Below, piece by piece: positions 38,299 to 50,880 of a stretch of DNA of 64,000 nucleotides. The DNA is from Hoplostethus atlanticus. Lineage: Eukaryota > Chordata > Actinopteri > Trachichthyiformes > Trachichthyidae. The DNA lies in contig JAXDDX010000119.1 in assembly GCA_034670405.1 (NCBI GenBank), positions 1,431,501 through 1,495,500 on the forward strand, in the 5' to 3' direction. Position numbers and translations under genes: made by a program. The notes under the pieces were generated by a model, which was not told the DNA's origin, did not search any database, and saw nothing but the letters and a program-made list of their open reading frames with translations. Each line of letters opens with the position of its first letter. The stretch's first letter is position 1.

Positions 38299-38444
38299 TG
38301 GTACTTTTTGCTTTATTGGACAGTTTTTCAGTGGACAGAGACAGAAAAGGTGGGGACGAGAGAAGGTGCGATAAAGCTCCCAGGCTGGATTTGAACCCAG
38401 GACATCACCAGTACACGGCATACCAACTGAGCCAACTGAGCCAC
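38299..38444 (-). mobile_element. tRNA-derived SINE
   Basis: On the minus strand it starts with GTGGCTCAGTTGG (A-box, near 38444, partly duplicated), then GGGTTCAAATCC (B-box, 38387-38398). A tail follows containing 'ctgtctctgtccactg' and 'ccaataaagcaaaaagtacc' at the low-coordinate end. Head, body and A-rich AATAAAG-type tail match a fish tRNA-SINE layout. At about 146 bp it looks close to full length. It is not a tRNA gene because no acceptor stem closes the fold. Confidence 0.72.
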
Positions 38445-38907
38445 CATATCTTTCACTTTGACAATTTTCACATCACATCAGTTCTCACCCTGACAAAAAC
38501 AAGAAAAACTAATTCATGAATACAATGACCATGATGTTAGATGTGTGGCCCAGAGTAAAGGACCCCCAAACCAAAACAAATCATAACTCTGTTTTTTTTT
38601 TTTGCTGCTTTTTAACCAGTAAGGAAGTTCGTTGGATCCGGAGACGAGGCCAACCCTCTCTCACACATGTAAGTCATTCACCCCTCTCTCTCAGTACTTG
38701 GCTGATGGGAAAATAATTAATACATCAGCGGAAGACGTCACAGTGGGATATGACGAGTCCAACAAAATTCCTCGGTAAGTCGGTAGGAATAAATATACAA
38801 CTGAAAGAAAAATAAAGCCCAAATCAACTTCGGAGCACACGTCAGTGAATTTGGTCGTTGCAATGTCCATAGACGCTGTGCTTAAAATAATCATCCGCCA
38901 CATAAAT

Positions 38908-39053
38908 AAATGTCAGTTTTGCTACTTTCTATCGCTGATTGATATAATGCAATTATGATTCAGCCTATAGACAGTTCACAGTTCAAACACCCGGTGTCTG
39001 GTAATGCCAAAAAAAATCCTCTGCCACACCGGAAGTGATGCGTTTCCGGTTCT
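38908..39053 (+). repeat. R1 5' part, copy F
   Basis: 'aaatgtcagttttgctac', 'ctgattgatataatgcaa' and 'ggaagtgatgcgtttccgg' are collinear with 51982-52150, where they run on into the R1 body. This copy ends before the 'ggaataaacagaag' core, so it is 3' truncated. Confidence 0.6.
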
Positions 39054-39349
39054 CATCAACTTGTTTTCACAGGCTTCAAGGCCTTAAAATGTCAATACAT
39101 GACAATTGTTTAACAGGTTGAAAACTTGTTCAACAAAGCAATAGTATCCCATGTTTGGAATTTTTTCACATTTTGGCTGTGACATTCAATGCTATATTTT
39201 GGTGAGTACATAGGGAAAAAGACTAGCAACCACAAATAACTTCAAAATAATTTGACTTTAAGGCCAATCTAGTGTCACCTTTGGCCAGAATTACCCAGCT
39301 ATGGGCTTTATTTACTGTATTTATCTCAATGGATTGAAGTCTTTTGTAT

Positions 39350-39396
39350 TGTGTTGTTGCTTTGGATAAAAGCAAATGACTGTAATGTAATGTAAT
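39350..39396 (+). mobile_element. L2-type 3' tail fragment
   Basis: 'gctttggataaaagc' followed by 'aaatgactgtaatgtaatgt' is nearly the same as the end of the LINE at 61370-61420. It is the extreme 3' end of an L2 LINE or of a SINE that borrowed that tail. No RT coding sequence precedes it. Confidence 0.7.
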
Positions 39397-42300
39397 AAAC
39401 ACTGCTTCAAAATAAAAGCAGGATATAAAAGTCAAGTTTATGTTGCATCATCTATACACCTAATCTAAGACTGGGGCTTTAGACTGAAGACAAATCTCCT
39501 GAAGACAAAATGGCTCTGCTGCATGTTTCGTTTCCATGTATTCCTCCCACTGAACGGAGCTGCTGTGGATGTGGTCAGTCGATGAACCGATCGGATCCGA
39601 GCAGGGAAGCTTTAATGGAAAGAACAGGTGACCTCGGAGATTCACCATGTCAATACTTCAAAAGACAATTAGGGCGGCTAAAACAATGGGCTCTTTGTAG
39701 CGCTGCCTTACTTTCCTCCAGACTTTTTTCGGATCCGATTTTTGGCCTCCGTGTGAAATAACAGCAGACGTCAAGAGTGAAGAGGTGTTTCCGTGTTACA
39801 TCACGGCGTGCTGGAATTGGGCAAACAGCAGTAGACAGAGATGCTGAGAGACAGGCGAGGATAACGCACGTCCAAAAAGCACCGAGGGAATAATAACAGC
39901 GAGGGTTGTCATCACTCTTTGTGACTGGAAGAAGTTAAAATCCCGTATATCCGATATATGCCTCTGTGGCCTACTTGAAATCTTTTGCTCACATTTGAGA
40001 ATAATCTTTATTTTTCTCTATTTTTATTGGTGATCATTGAGAAAACAGCTGTTACTCAATATGCATGAAAGCCCTAGGGTGCTACTTTAGAGGCTCCTAC
40101 ATTCGGCGGGTGAATAGCCAGCTGACATTAGCTTGTTTGGGAAAATGTTCAGTGCAATCAAGTATGGACATTTAAGCAGTAATGTGATTACATTACGGAG
40201 GCTTACGGGGCTTTAATTGTGGAAAATGTCAATCGATGTAAATCTTGGGGCACTGGGGCTCAGGTTTATTTGGATGGTTTGTGATTGATGCTCTTTTAAA
40301 AGCTTCAGCATGTCGAGCGAGATATCTACGTATGTGCGTTGAGCAAACCGCGTGGCGTTGTGTACCGCGAGCCTTTACTCTGAAAATCAGTAGGCTTAGT
40401 AGATCTTAATCGCCTCCCCTGTTGTTTGTAATCCCCCGTGTTATGGCATCCAGTTTGTCTGAGTTGGAGCACACATTGGGAATCATTGTAGTGGAGGAGA
40501 AATTTGTCAACGTGCACTTTTTCTTGCCCCCCCACCCCCCTGCCAGGCTGACAGCTCCCCTGAGTTCCCAGCACTCGCTAGGGGGGAGAAGTTATAACGG
40601 CCATGTGGGACAATTTTAGATGAAACACCTCTTTGCCTACTAGGCCCGTAGTTGTTAAACCCCCTCTTTACGCCCGATCCTACCACCCTTCTTAGCTCCC
40701 TACTGGTCAGCCATTAAGGGTCGGAGGGCTTTGGGGGAAATCTAGCGCTGGAAAATGACGGTGAGGCAGCTGTGGCAACCAGCTGTACGTGTTCTCTTTT
40801 ATCTCATCCAAGCGCCTGCTGTTTGCAGAGCATGGGGCCACTTCTAGGAGGCCTAGGGGGCCAAGAGAAAGTGGTAATAACCAGCTACCTGTAGGTATTA
40901 GCGCTTAATAGTCACTTTATCTAAAGCTTAATTTAAAATGTGTTGAGTGAGCGTGCACTGCATGCTGCGCTATCGCTATTGAAGTATACATTGCAGATGT
41001 TTCCCCAATTTTGCACCTACTCGGTGCCACTCGCAACACACCGATGCGAAACAAAGATCGGTTTGTTGCTGCTTTTGTAAACATTGCGAAACCCTTCGGC
41101 GACTTTGTCAGAGCTGTGTTTAGAGCGATAATGACAGATTAACACCCTAATCATCATTTGATGACGCTGACGGATTTACAGTCCTTTTTTCCCCCATTAG
41201 GAACCAGCCCTCTGTAAACACCACGCTGCGACCTGTGCACTTTCCTTCCCAGCAAGAGCAAAGGGCTCGAAGACACTTCGTCATAACCAGTGCTTATCTT
41301 CTTGCCTCGCAGCGAGGCTTTGGAGAGGTGGTGTTTACACTGGAAAATAGTTTCTCCTCTGAGCGCCTAACCTAACAAGAGGTTTAAGGCGATCCTTAAG
41401 TAATGAAAACAGCAAAAAAAGAAAAAAAAGAAAAAAAGAAAAATAACAGTGATAATGAAAAGGCCCACTGAGGTTCACATTAAGTAAAAAGAGCGTGCTC
41501 GGAGTCCTCAATGTAAAGCTGCCACACACACGTGGCTTAAGGTAATCTCCTGTAAATGGAGAAGGGTTTTGTGCTGTCAGAAAATGGAAATAATGGCTTG
41601 ATGTTTCAACAAAGTAAAACCAATCTACATGGAAAGATGTCTACTGTGTTTTCCGTGCATAGATATATCATTTGATGCAATTTAAGTACCCTTTTTTTTT
41701 TAGCATTGTTGTGCCAAAAATGTCCCCCTTCAAAAATGTTTCCCTTGGCGGTGTTTCTTCAAGCCAGGGAAGAAAATAACAATCATTTGAATTGTTTGTT
41801 GAATTGTTTTTTGACTTTTGACATGGCAGAACTTTGAACGCTTGTTTGTGATATTATCCTTTCTAAAAGAACGTCGTCAGGCTATTCATTATTATTATCA
41901 TTATTATTTACTAAGCGCCTTTCCCCCATGATCATTCCCTTGTGCAGTTGCAAAAAAAACGACAATGCAAAAGGAAAACACTGCTGGGGGGTCGCAAAGT
42001 TTGGCACTGTGAGCAAATTTTGGAACTGTGTCTGGACAAACTGTGTCTTTGCAACAAAACAGGTGTTCCGCCTCCCACCTGTTTTCCGCTCAGGCCATTT
42101 ACAAATGCATGCATCCCCGTGCAGAAATGGGCCGCAGTTGAAGGATACATGTTTGCTTTGGGCTTAAAATCGGAGTTCGTCTGTCAGGAAAAAATTCCAT
42201 TGGCGGATGATCGGATTTTCCAGAATGAGGGTGGGGAGGAGGGGAGCCGTTGGATTGATCCTGGCCTCGGGGAGAATCTGCCTCCTCCAGTCTGTCTTGG

Positions 42301-44904
42301 TGGATAGCCCACCCTTGCTACAGTGTATCTGGTGGTGGTGACTGCACCGCAGCCTGGATCTCATCTCCCTCCATCCACCTCAGCGACACTTCTCACTGTC
42401 ACGGAAACCAGAGCCTAATAGCTCACACATGCCACTCATTACGGCAGACAGTGATGATCCCCTGATGATCCCCCACTCTCTCTCTTTTGATTTCTTTCTT
42501 TGCCTCCGCGTATTTCTCTCTCTCTCTCTTTTCACAAGTTTACCGCCTCAACGGAGTTCAGTATTCAGACACGTTAATGACACAGTGCGGTTTAATTAAG
42601 GACTGTTTGTATTAGTGGATATTTACGACCGCGTCCCATAGAGTACAGAGGTCCTGCCCTATAGCTGTGGTTTCAGAGAGCGCTCTTTTGATTTATTTCT
42701 GGAATACAGAACTCATTAAGGCTGGGTCCAAACGGTACCGCACATTCAATCTGTCTGAAAATCTATTAGTACATCCAGAATGTCACTCATTTTGTAGCTG
42801 TTGAAACCATAGTTAGGTCTAACAGCTAGTATGTTTGGTCTGTAATTCCCTTTTGTAGCTCTCTGTATTGTTCCTGGTCTACTAAGAGTTTTTATGGAAT
42901 TTCTTTGCTAAAAAAAGAATGGTAAATACACCTGATAGAATTTTTTGTTTTTGTTTTGCTTGTTATAAAATCTGATGAAATCTGATTTCATAAAAACTTT
43001 GTCAGTCAGTCTCACATTCAATGTCTGTGGATTAGCACTGCACATTGACATCAGAGTCTATCGCTGCATTCATGTCATATGGGAATAATCGTCGGAACGA
43101 CTCGACGGTTAAAAGCAATGACTTGGAAAGGTTCACATGCTTTATAGTTTACTGTTTGAAGCTGTCAAGACGCCATGATTGCAATTTTCTGCAGACTTTA
43201 TTTGCTCCTGATCAGCTTTTTCACTCTGAACACAAATGCAGTTAGTCAGTCATAGATTTAAGTTCATTGCAATGTCAACCACAATAAATAAAGCAAGTTG
43301 TTGTGTCCTGGCATTGCACTTTAAGAGCTGTGATCACAAAATGACTTGATATGACATGAACATATCATTCATATACTTGACTACATTCTTTTCCAGTAGA
43401 AAGATTGAATCTACCATCTTTCCCATATGACCTGAATGTAGCATACTCTGATACTAGAATCTGACAGGAAAGGGCCTCAGAGGGCCCTACCTGTATGACA
43501 GTGGCGTTGTCTAGCCAGACATACTACATCCTTGCTGCTGAAGGAGTGGATATAAAGGAAACGGAGCTGGTGGGAGCTGGAGATAGTGGAGTTAGTTGGT
43601 TGAGTTAAACCTCAGTGGGCGGAGCCAGAGAACCACTGGCTAAGTAACGTTAGACTGAAGCCCAGTGAAAAAGGTGGCTAGTACTATGAAGTCTAGTGCT
43701 CTTGCTACTAACTGAAAAATGCAATCGAGCCATACTAAGTTAGTTAGTTAGCCTGCTGACCTTCCCAGACCATGAATGCCATGCTCCTGAACAAATGGTA
43801 TTGATGGCTGGAGGATATTAGCTTTAGTAGATAAGTGGGGAGTCAGTATAACTGGGCGTTGGAGCATTGCAGGTGTTAGTTTTTCACTTCCTTAGGGGTA
43901 GACCAAGGATGCTTGTCTGCAGATAACTAGGAATACATGCGAGTGCCCTCTGCCCTGCAAAACCAAGCCCATTTCTCAACTCCTCACCCCCTCAAAACAG
44001 ATACTCAAAACAGATATCCATCTTGTAGAAAATGCAGAAAATCACCCCCTAGTAGCCATCTTTAGACTCTCTGCATGACAGACAGCTGATAACCAGTCTT
44101 GACAGCTTTTGGAAAAACAACCCCTCCAGAAACAAACCTGCATCACCACTGTGGCAAATTCCTCCAGCTGCAGTTCTGATCCCCCGGGGTATCTGTGGAG
44201 GCAGTGACCGAGGGAACAGTATCCCCCTTGTTCGATATCATCCCTCTATCCTGCTTGGATCTGCCGCTGTTTTCCTTTCAGATCCATTAATCATAGCGGG
44301 GTTGCAGCATTTCAACACATGACCCCACACTCACCTCAGCACACACATGTACAGACACATGCTATATTTCTGGAATGAATCTACCGACAGCTGATGTTTT
44401 GTTTCAATACTTAATATTTCCCATATCCCAAAAAAATTCCACCTAGAATGAAAAGTAATCAGTGTTTACCCCTGAATCTTATTCTTGTCAGGGGGGAAAA
44501 GCCTCTGAAACAGCATTTAGATCATCATGGGACACTACAACTTGGGCTTGGGCTTCCCATAGACAGCATCATGTCCATAATATGGATAGGTGGCTTTTAT
44601 GATGGGCAACACTGATTGGACCATATCCAATTTTTAATAAAAAGCTGATATATTGGTCTAACTCTAACATGTGCACATACACACACGCATACAAGAAAGG
44701 AGAGGGGCAAGGACTCAAATTGTGATTAGTGCTATATGTATCATAAGAAGAGAGCCGTGTTGGGCATGGTACTCAATAAAGTAATATATTACTCATTACT
44801 CGCTACCCATTTCAAAGTTAATTGCTTGTTACACTAGCAGTACTTTGTCACTCATCCTCTTTTTTCTTCAACCATCAGGACAACTTGATCGCCTCACCTG
44901 TGTG
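39397..44904. other. No gene recognised
   Basis: More than five kilobases with no supported exon. Low-complexity patches include an A/G-rich run (41410-41445), an ATT-rich run (41888-41912) and a (CT)n patch (42513-42530). Open frames at 41928-42307 on both strands have no domain. Confidence 0.4.
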
Positions 44905-45000
44905 TGTCTACTTGAACGATCGGGGAATCCATTTGTATTCCCCGATTGTTGAAGTAGAACGAGCAACGCCATTTGGATTCCCCGATCGTTCAAGTAGACA
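44905..45000. repeat. Three-arm alternating palindrome
   Basis: The outer arms 44905-44931 and 44974-45000 are a perfect 27-bp inverted repeat. Between them, 44932-44957 is a diverged copy (about 23 of 26 bases) in the same orientation as the right arm. The left arm can therefore pair with either the middle or the right copy. The arm core is CTACTTGAACGATCGGGGAA. No target duplication or transposon end was recognised. Confidence 0.85.
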
Positions 45001-45314
45001 GGTCAACTTTCCCACCATTTCTCATCTAGGCTAGCTCAGCGTGAAAGGATGATGACTAATTATGACGGTGGGGGTGGAATAACAAAAGGACCGACTCAGC
45101 TTTTGATCGGTAACTGCAGTGACACAGCGGTAAATAAAAAGGTGACCTCTAGTCAGTGATCATCATAAGGCAAACAACCACAAACAGAAATACAAATCAA
45201 TTATATTTTCAAAAAAGCATCAATTTATGTTTTTTGTTCTTATATAAGTTACATCACTTTAATAGGCTACTGTGCACTATGATGTACAGGACACTATTAA
45301 TATATAACATAAAG
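45001..45314. other. No gene recognised
   Basis: Short AT-rich stretch between two palindromic elements. Nothing is supported. Confidence 0.4.
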
Positions 45315-45479
45315 CAGTGGTTTTCAATCCAGTCCTCAAGGCAGCCTTACTCAAGCACACCTGAACCAATTAGAGGCTTCAGCTTTTCATTATACCTTAA
45401 TTGGTTCAGGTGTGCCTGAGTAAGGCTGGAGCTAAAACCTCCAGGACAGGGGTCCTTGAGGACTGGATTGAGAAGACTA
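45315..45479. mobile_element. Foldback MITE
   Basis: The left end CAGTGGTTTTCAATCCAGTC pairs with the right end, whose reverse complement is TAGTCTTCTCAATCCAGTC. Further in, 'cacacctgaaccaatta' pairs with 'taattggttcaggtgtg'. Arms of about 60 bp fold into one hairpin. The CAGTGG end suggests a hAT-type MITE. No matching 8-bp flanks remain. Confidence 0.7.
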
Positions 45480-48440
45480 TCAAAATCTGACAAAACTCTT
45501 TTCTGCAAATAAAAATCTGGCTAAAGGGATTCTATGTGGCTTCACCTTTCACTTCATCCCTGGGAGTCTAATATATTTACTGAAATTGACATAGTCATTT
45601 GTTACACTGCACGTTAGAGTAGGGATACTTCGTGACCTCCACAAAGCTGTTTGTTTGCAGCATTCTGGTGATTTCTAATGCATAGGTCTTTAAACGGGGT
45701 CACTGTTTCCCGGCAACGGCTTCTTCTGCATCCAGAACACCGTGCCTGTAAGCCGGCGGTGGGTCTGACAGCAAGGCGGTCATGACTAATGAGACTAGAT
45801 GCATGGGCGAGCATCACCTGGGGCCAGCAGAGTTAATCACGCACAGGCAGAACGGCTAATAAACTCTCAGCTGGAAGGATTCTCACTTTATCAATGACAC
45901 TCGGAGCGAGTCGCTCCCTCGACTGAGAGGGAGTGTTTGATTGAACAATGCACACATTATTAAACGCCTTTGGCCTTTTGGTAGGGACAAAGACAACCAC
46001 AGTGGCGGCGATGTCCGGCTGGCACCCCCGTCCATCTGAGGTCATCTTCTAAATTCCCCCCGTACTGAACCGGAACACTGTCCGAGGCTCGCAGAGAAAA
46101 CGAGACTGAGTCTGTCCGCCAATAAACCAGTAAAGTTTGTACAGCCGTGATACGGATCATCGACTTTGAAGAAAATGTCCGATTTTTTTTTCCCCTCCTC
46201 CTCCTGCGGTGCACAGGCTGCTCTCGAGATGTGGACGGGCTTGCGTTTTCCCAAAGACTTTTCCCCATCACACCCCTAATTAGGTAGGAACTTTCCATGC
46301 TCATAAACGCCAGTGCGACCATCAAAAGAGGAATGCTCGGAAACAGAGGGGATAGCTCCAGGAATCACAATCTGACGGAAGCCTCACGGATTACTATTTA
46401 CAGTGTCACAGGGCTGGGAAGCCGAGGAGGAGTGGAAAAATGAGTTTTTGAGCAATGGATTATTTCTTGGAATGTCTGGCCAGACCACTGGTGGGTGGTG
46501 ACATATAGTAGCTAACCCTAAACATCACATGTCATAACTCTTGGTGACATATACAGCCACCGCCAACAACTATGCATTTTCATATCGGGGCTTTTGAATT
46601 TGGTTGGCCACTTTTGAAGACGAGGAGAGTCTGATGCACATACCTACGGGAGGTGTAAAGGTTTAGGTACAGCGGTGTCGAGGTTTCGCTGATGTCTGGA
46701 GAGTTAGAGGCATGTAAAGGATGAAGCGAGGAGAGGAGGTCTATGCTTTGACTCCCCAAACCAAGATCAGGGGACAGGTTGCGATCAGTGTGATGTGAGC
46801 CCACCTAGCACTGTGAGCCTGGAAACAAGGGTAATGAAGTGGGTCAGATGTCTTGCTTTCCCTCTGCTCACTGTAATTTCACTACAATGAAATTGGTTAG
46901 TCCTTCACTTCACTTCACTTCCACTGCGTTAACACATTTTCAGGATGATGCGTTCACTGTTGCCTTGCTTTTTCCAACATTTATTCATCCAGGGAAATAC
47001 AACGGCGCATGCCCAGTACAACCACGGTCTTCTACTGTTGGACATATGACCTTCAGGTTACAAGCCCACTTCTCGAACCTCTAGGCTGCTGCCACCCTCG
47101 TCCCTCTCCTTCCTTGGTACAACCATTACTTCTCCACCTTCTGAGTATTGACTTTCAACTGTTAGCCACTGGCCATCTTAACACTGCGATAGTGTTGCTG
47201 GCTACTACCAGCCTCCTCTCTCAAACTGCTCTTGTGCGTATTAGTAGTGTATTAGCAGTAGGACACGGCCCAGGACAGATTAACCCTGTAGTGCTCACAA
47301 TAACTTCATCGAGACAGGTACATCTCTCCACTAACAGGCTAGGCTATGTGTAAGCCCTGTAAACCTCATTAGCCTACCTTTGTACCTTTGACCTTTGATT
47401 TCTTAAAGTTCTTCTGGTTATAGTTCTTCCTCTCCAAACCAAACCCCACTCTATATATATTCTTCACTTGCAGATACAGACTCAGAAGCAAGGCCCTCCT
47501 ACACACACACACACACACACACACATGCAATCCTATTACATAGAGACCTCCCGGCAGACACTGTTCAACTCCATATATACCATAAATATCTGCAAATTTT
47601 GGTCTTTAGTTTACAGTATTGCTAGTTTACAGTGTCACCGGGTTGTTTTTCTGACAGTACATGATGTATTTACTACCAGTTCCTTATGAAGTCCTTATGA
47701 TGTTGAAATGCACAGTGCTTATGTAATAGCGCGACGTGCAAAGGCTTGCACGGTGCTTTACAGTGAGAGAGGACATCCGTCTGTTTGCATCTTGCATAAA
47801 CTCGCTCTGAGCCATGAAGGCAGGTAGTCCAGATGTAGACATCTACTGCACAGCCATATCCTGCACTTGCACAGCATGCAATACTGAGAAACGGATGACG
47901 GCATAGGTTTTTTTTAATCTTTGAAATATACACTTGACCCCACTTTAAAGCCTGAAAATGCATGTACTTTTCTAATTTACGATTCACCTCCGTTCAACGG
48001 CCCTTTCATTAACATTCCTCGGATCTATGAGCTGTGCTTGAGCCGAAGCTGGAACTGTTTCCTGTACGTAGGCAGATGGGGGCAGACTCCATATGGCTGC
48101 CATAAGGAGAGCAGCGCAGACATTACATGGGAGGAGGAGGAGGAGGCTATGATCCTCCTCTTCCATGCACTTAGCACTGCTTTATTTCCCCTTGTTGGTC
48201 TCTGTCTTTGCTGCTCTATGTCATCGCATGTGTCTATCTTACCTCCTCTCATTATCTACTACATTATGAGTGTGGGTTTCATATGGGAATTATTTCTAGA
48301 CAGATGTGGCCTGATCTGAGGGGGGGTGTCGTGTCATGGTGGTGCAACAGTGGCGCTGTCGCACTTCTTCTACATCCACAATGAGGAAAATGACCCACTT
48401 AGCGCCACAGATCGCTCTGTTTCTGATAGACAGTCAAATT
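45480..48440. other. No gene; CA microsatellite
   Basis: A (CA)n run lies at 47501-47525. A moderately GC-rich patch lies at 45690-46320, with open frames on the minus strand but no domain or splice sites I trust. Nothing else is recognised. Confidence 0.4.
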
Positions 48441-49135
48441 AATGACAGACACAATAATCAATTATCAATGAATTATGACAAGTAAGATGTTTACAGAATA
48501 CAATCAGAACAAAGCACAAAAAAACAGAGTAACAGATAGAAGAGGACTGAAAGGACTTAACAGAGAGGAGTACACAGCAAGCTTACATAATCTGCCCAAC
48601 CTGGCCGGCAAGGAAATACTCCTATATTTTTTATGTTGCGAGTTGAACGAGAGGGCAGGATCAAACACAACCCCTGGACTCTTAACCCCTGGACTCTTAA
48701 CCCCTGGACGCTTCAGGGTAATATCTGTGAAGAGACAACTCTGTCCCTTTGGGCCAAACAATTAACTTCTCTACATTCAAGAGTAAATAATTTAGTGACA
48801 CCCAATTTTTGTAGCAGCTGCTTTTCTTTCGAAGACTTTGGAGAAAAACAGAAGATTCAAGATTGGCCTGTAATCATTAAGGACATTGGGATAGAGATTT
48901 TTAAGCAGGGGTTTGCTTTACAGGCAGATACCAGTAGAAAGTGAGGTGTTGACGATACTAAGCACTGGGGGGTCCTAATAATGGAAGGAGTTGTTTAATA
49001 AAACTAGCAGAGAGAGGGTCAAACAACCAGGTAGTAGCTTTTGAGGCAAGCGCTGATTTGGAGAAGGCTTCCAAGAAGACAGAGAGAGCAAGCAGGTGGC
49101 CTCCTGAGCACCAGAAGGGTGTTCCAGTAAGGCAT
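48441..49135 (+). repeat. Mid-repetitive family R2, copy 3 with 15-bp tandem triplet
   Basis: 'aattatgacaagtaagatg', 'tacagaatacaatcag' and 'gaggactgaaaggacttaac' match copies 1 and 2. The continuation ('gattggcctgtaatcatta', 'gacattgggatagag', 'agagagagggtcaaacaacc') is a further internal part of the same kind of long fish repeat, absent from the other two copies. At 48669-48713 a 15-bp unit (AACCCCTGGACTCTT) is repeated three times, the last with one change. Confidence 0.65.
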
Positions 49136-49599
49136 CAGAGCCCACTTCTGATATAGTACTAGTGATCTCAGCCCAAAGTAGATCATGCTAAGATTAGCCT
49201 GTATGTCGGGTGCTCTGGCCCCAGCGATACAATGAATCATGGCTGGCCTAGCTAGCCTGATGTGTCGGGTGATGGGGAGGAGGGAGGACCGGGAAGTTCC
49301 CTGGAACCATGTGTTCCCATGTTCATTTATTTGCTCCCTGCTGCTGGTCTCTGCTAGCCATTGTGGGGTGAACTGAAAAAGAGAATATCTTATACAGGGC
49401 AGCATTGTTAGCAACTCTCATGGGCAGTAGTACCCAGGGAAGTAACTCCTTACTGGGAGCATTGCCTACAGTGTCTACATTAACCATGAAGTCATGTATC
49501 CAAACCTCTGTCTTGGCTGCTGACTGATGGATTATAAGTTGCAATCACTGCAAATGGCATTTATGACCTACATTCATGAAACGTGTGAGTTTGCTGTTT
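49136..49599. other. No gene recognised
   Basis: May be further R2 sequence, since 'gagagagcaagcaggtggcc' just before it runs on, but I cannot define an end. No exon is supported. Confidence 0.35.
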
Positions 49600-50083
49600 T
49601 TAAAGGTGCTACATGTAGCATTTTTAAATATCAATATATCAAATGAATTGAGACACCTTGGTATCATTACCGTAAACAAACAAGACCATGGTCGAGAAGA
49701 TTGGTAGCCTCTAGCTCAGGCCAGTGGTATTGCTAGTGCTAGTGTGATGTGAAGATAGTGAAGATAACAAACATGTTGGAAGTGATTTTCCGTCAGGCTT
49801 TTGCTCCTTCCACCACCGGCCATTGCATGAACCACTGAAAGCTTTAGCACTATTTGTGCTGGAAGAACAGCATCCTCTTCCTGTTTCGTGCTGTGAAGCA
49901 ACACAGCAGCTTTCCCATCAAATCTGACTAGCTGTATGAATGTAGTGCAGTGTAGAGGCTGGTAGAGGCTGCCAATCTTCTTGTTAATGGTCTCATTTGT
50001 TTACAGTAATTATACTAATGTCTGAAAATTCATGTGGTGGTAATGATTTATTCATGGTAAAATACTACATTTGGCACCTTTAA
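49600..50083. mobile_element. Long-TIR foldback element flanked by TTAA
   Basis: TTAA at 49600-49603 and 50080-50083 bounds an element of about 484 bp. The ends AGGTGCTACATGTAG and (reverse complement of the right) AGGTGCCAAATGTAG start arms that stay similar for over 100 bp. They pass through 'accgtaaacaaacaagacca' opposite 'gtttacagtaat' and 'aagattggtagcctct' opposite 'agaggctgccaatctt'. The middle (about 49740-49950) has no transposase. TTAA points to a piggyBac-mobilised non-autonomous element. Its sequence differs from the short TTAA MITE at 5855. Confidence 0.72.
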
Positions 50084-50655
50084 GGGAAGACTGACCAGGC
50101 ATGTTCTTACCTTATCAACAGAGAAAGACAAACATCTCAGGACTTGCGTCTCATGTCAGTCCCATTCTGAGACTCATCAACAACAACTCAACCTCAGCAC
50201 TGACAGATCAAACTGATGTGACTCTTATCTGTCAGACCACAGGACGAGACTCGTAGGAGAGTTACCTGAGGTGATCCTGTCGGTGTACCCAGCTATACCC
50301 ACACCTTTTTGCTATTTACTGTAATGTAATTTCTGCGAGAAGCCTCAAATGACTTTCACTTGTGCTCTTCTTTTCACTGCACTACACGGACAGGGTACAT
50401 GTGGTTCCAGAGGCATACACGGTTATGAATACAGTATGAGTGTCGTGTTTGAAAAGCTTTCTTCAATATAGTGTACACAAGTATAAACAAACAGAAATAA
50501 CTAAACTATCTGGCATCCTGGTTAGTTAACATCCAGTTGTTGAGTTTGGTAAAATACAGCTAGCTGTGCATTATGGGAAAAGCACTGTTGACCTTTGAAA
50601 TACCAGCAGCTTTACATTGGTTATTTCTTAGCTTTAGAATTGATTGACTTGACTT
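50084..50655. other. No gene recognised
   Basis: Non-coding; nothing with defined ends. Confidence 0.4.
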
Positions 50656-50880
50656 TAAGAAGTCTAGATTAAAAAACAGGCAATCAGTTCTTTACCGTCA
50701 AGGCTCCTAGACTTTGGATCTCTATCATCTTTTAAACCACTTCTGAAAACTCTAGATTGCTTTTGCTGTCAATTATATGTTTTTGTTTTTCTTACTCCTT
50801 TATAAAAGGCTTTGTAACTGTGTTTTGAAATGTGCTAAATATTAATGTTAAATGTTAAATAAAGATTATATATTTTTTTA
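50656..50880 (+). mobile_element. LINE 3'-end fragment
   Basis: Translation near 50690 gives FTVKAPRLWIS, the decayed form of the C-terminal K-APRLWNSLP motif of L2/Rex1-type LINEs. It is followed by 'ggctttgtaactgtgttttg' and 'aatgtgctaaat', then AATAAAG. The same 3' layout ends the decayed LINE at 55170. The copy is strongly 5' truncated. Confidence 0.6.

Noticed and set aside
45833-46325. Minus-strand coding exons in a GC-richer patch
   Set aside because: Overlapping frames without shared splice sites or recognisable domains.
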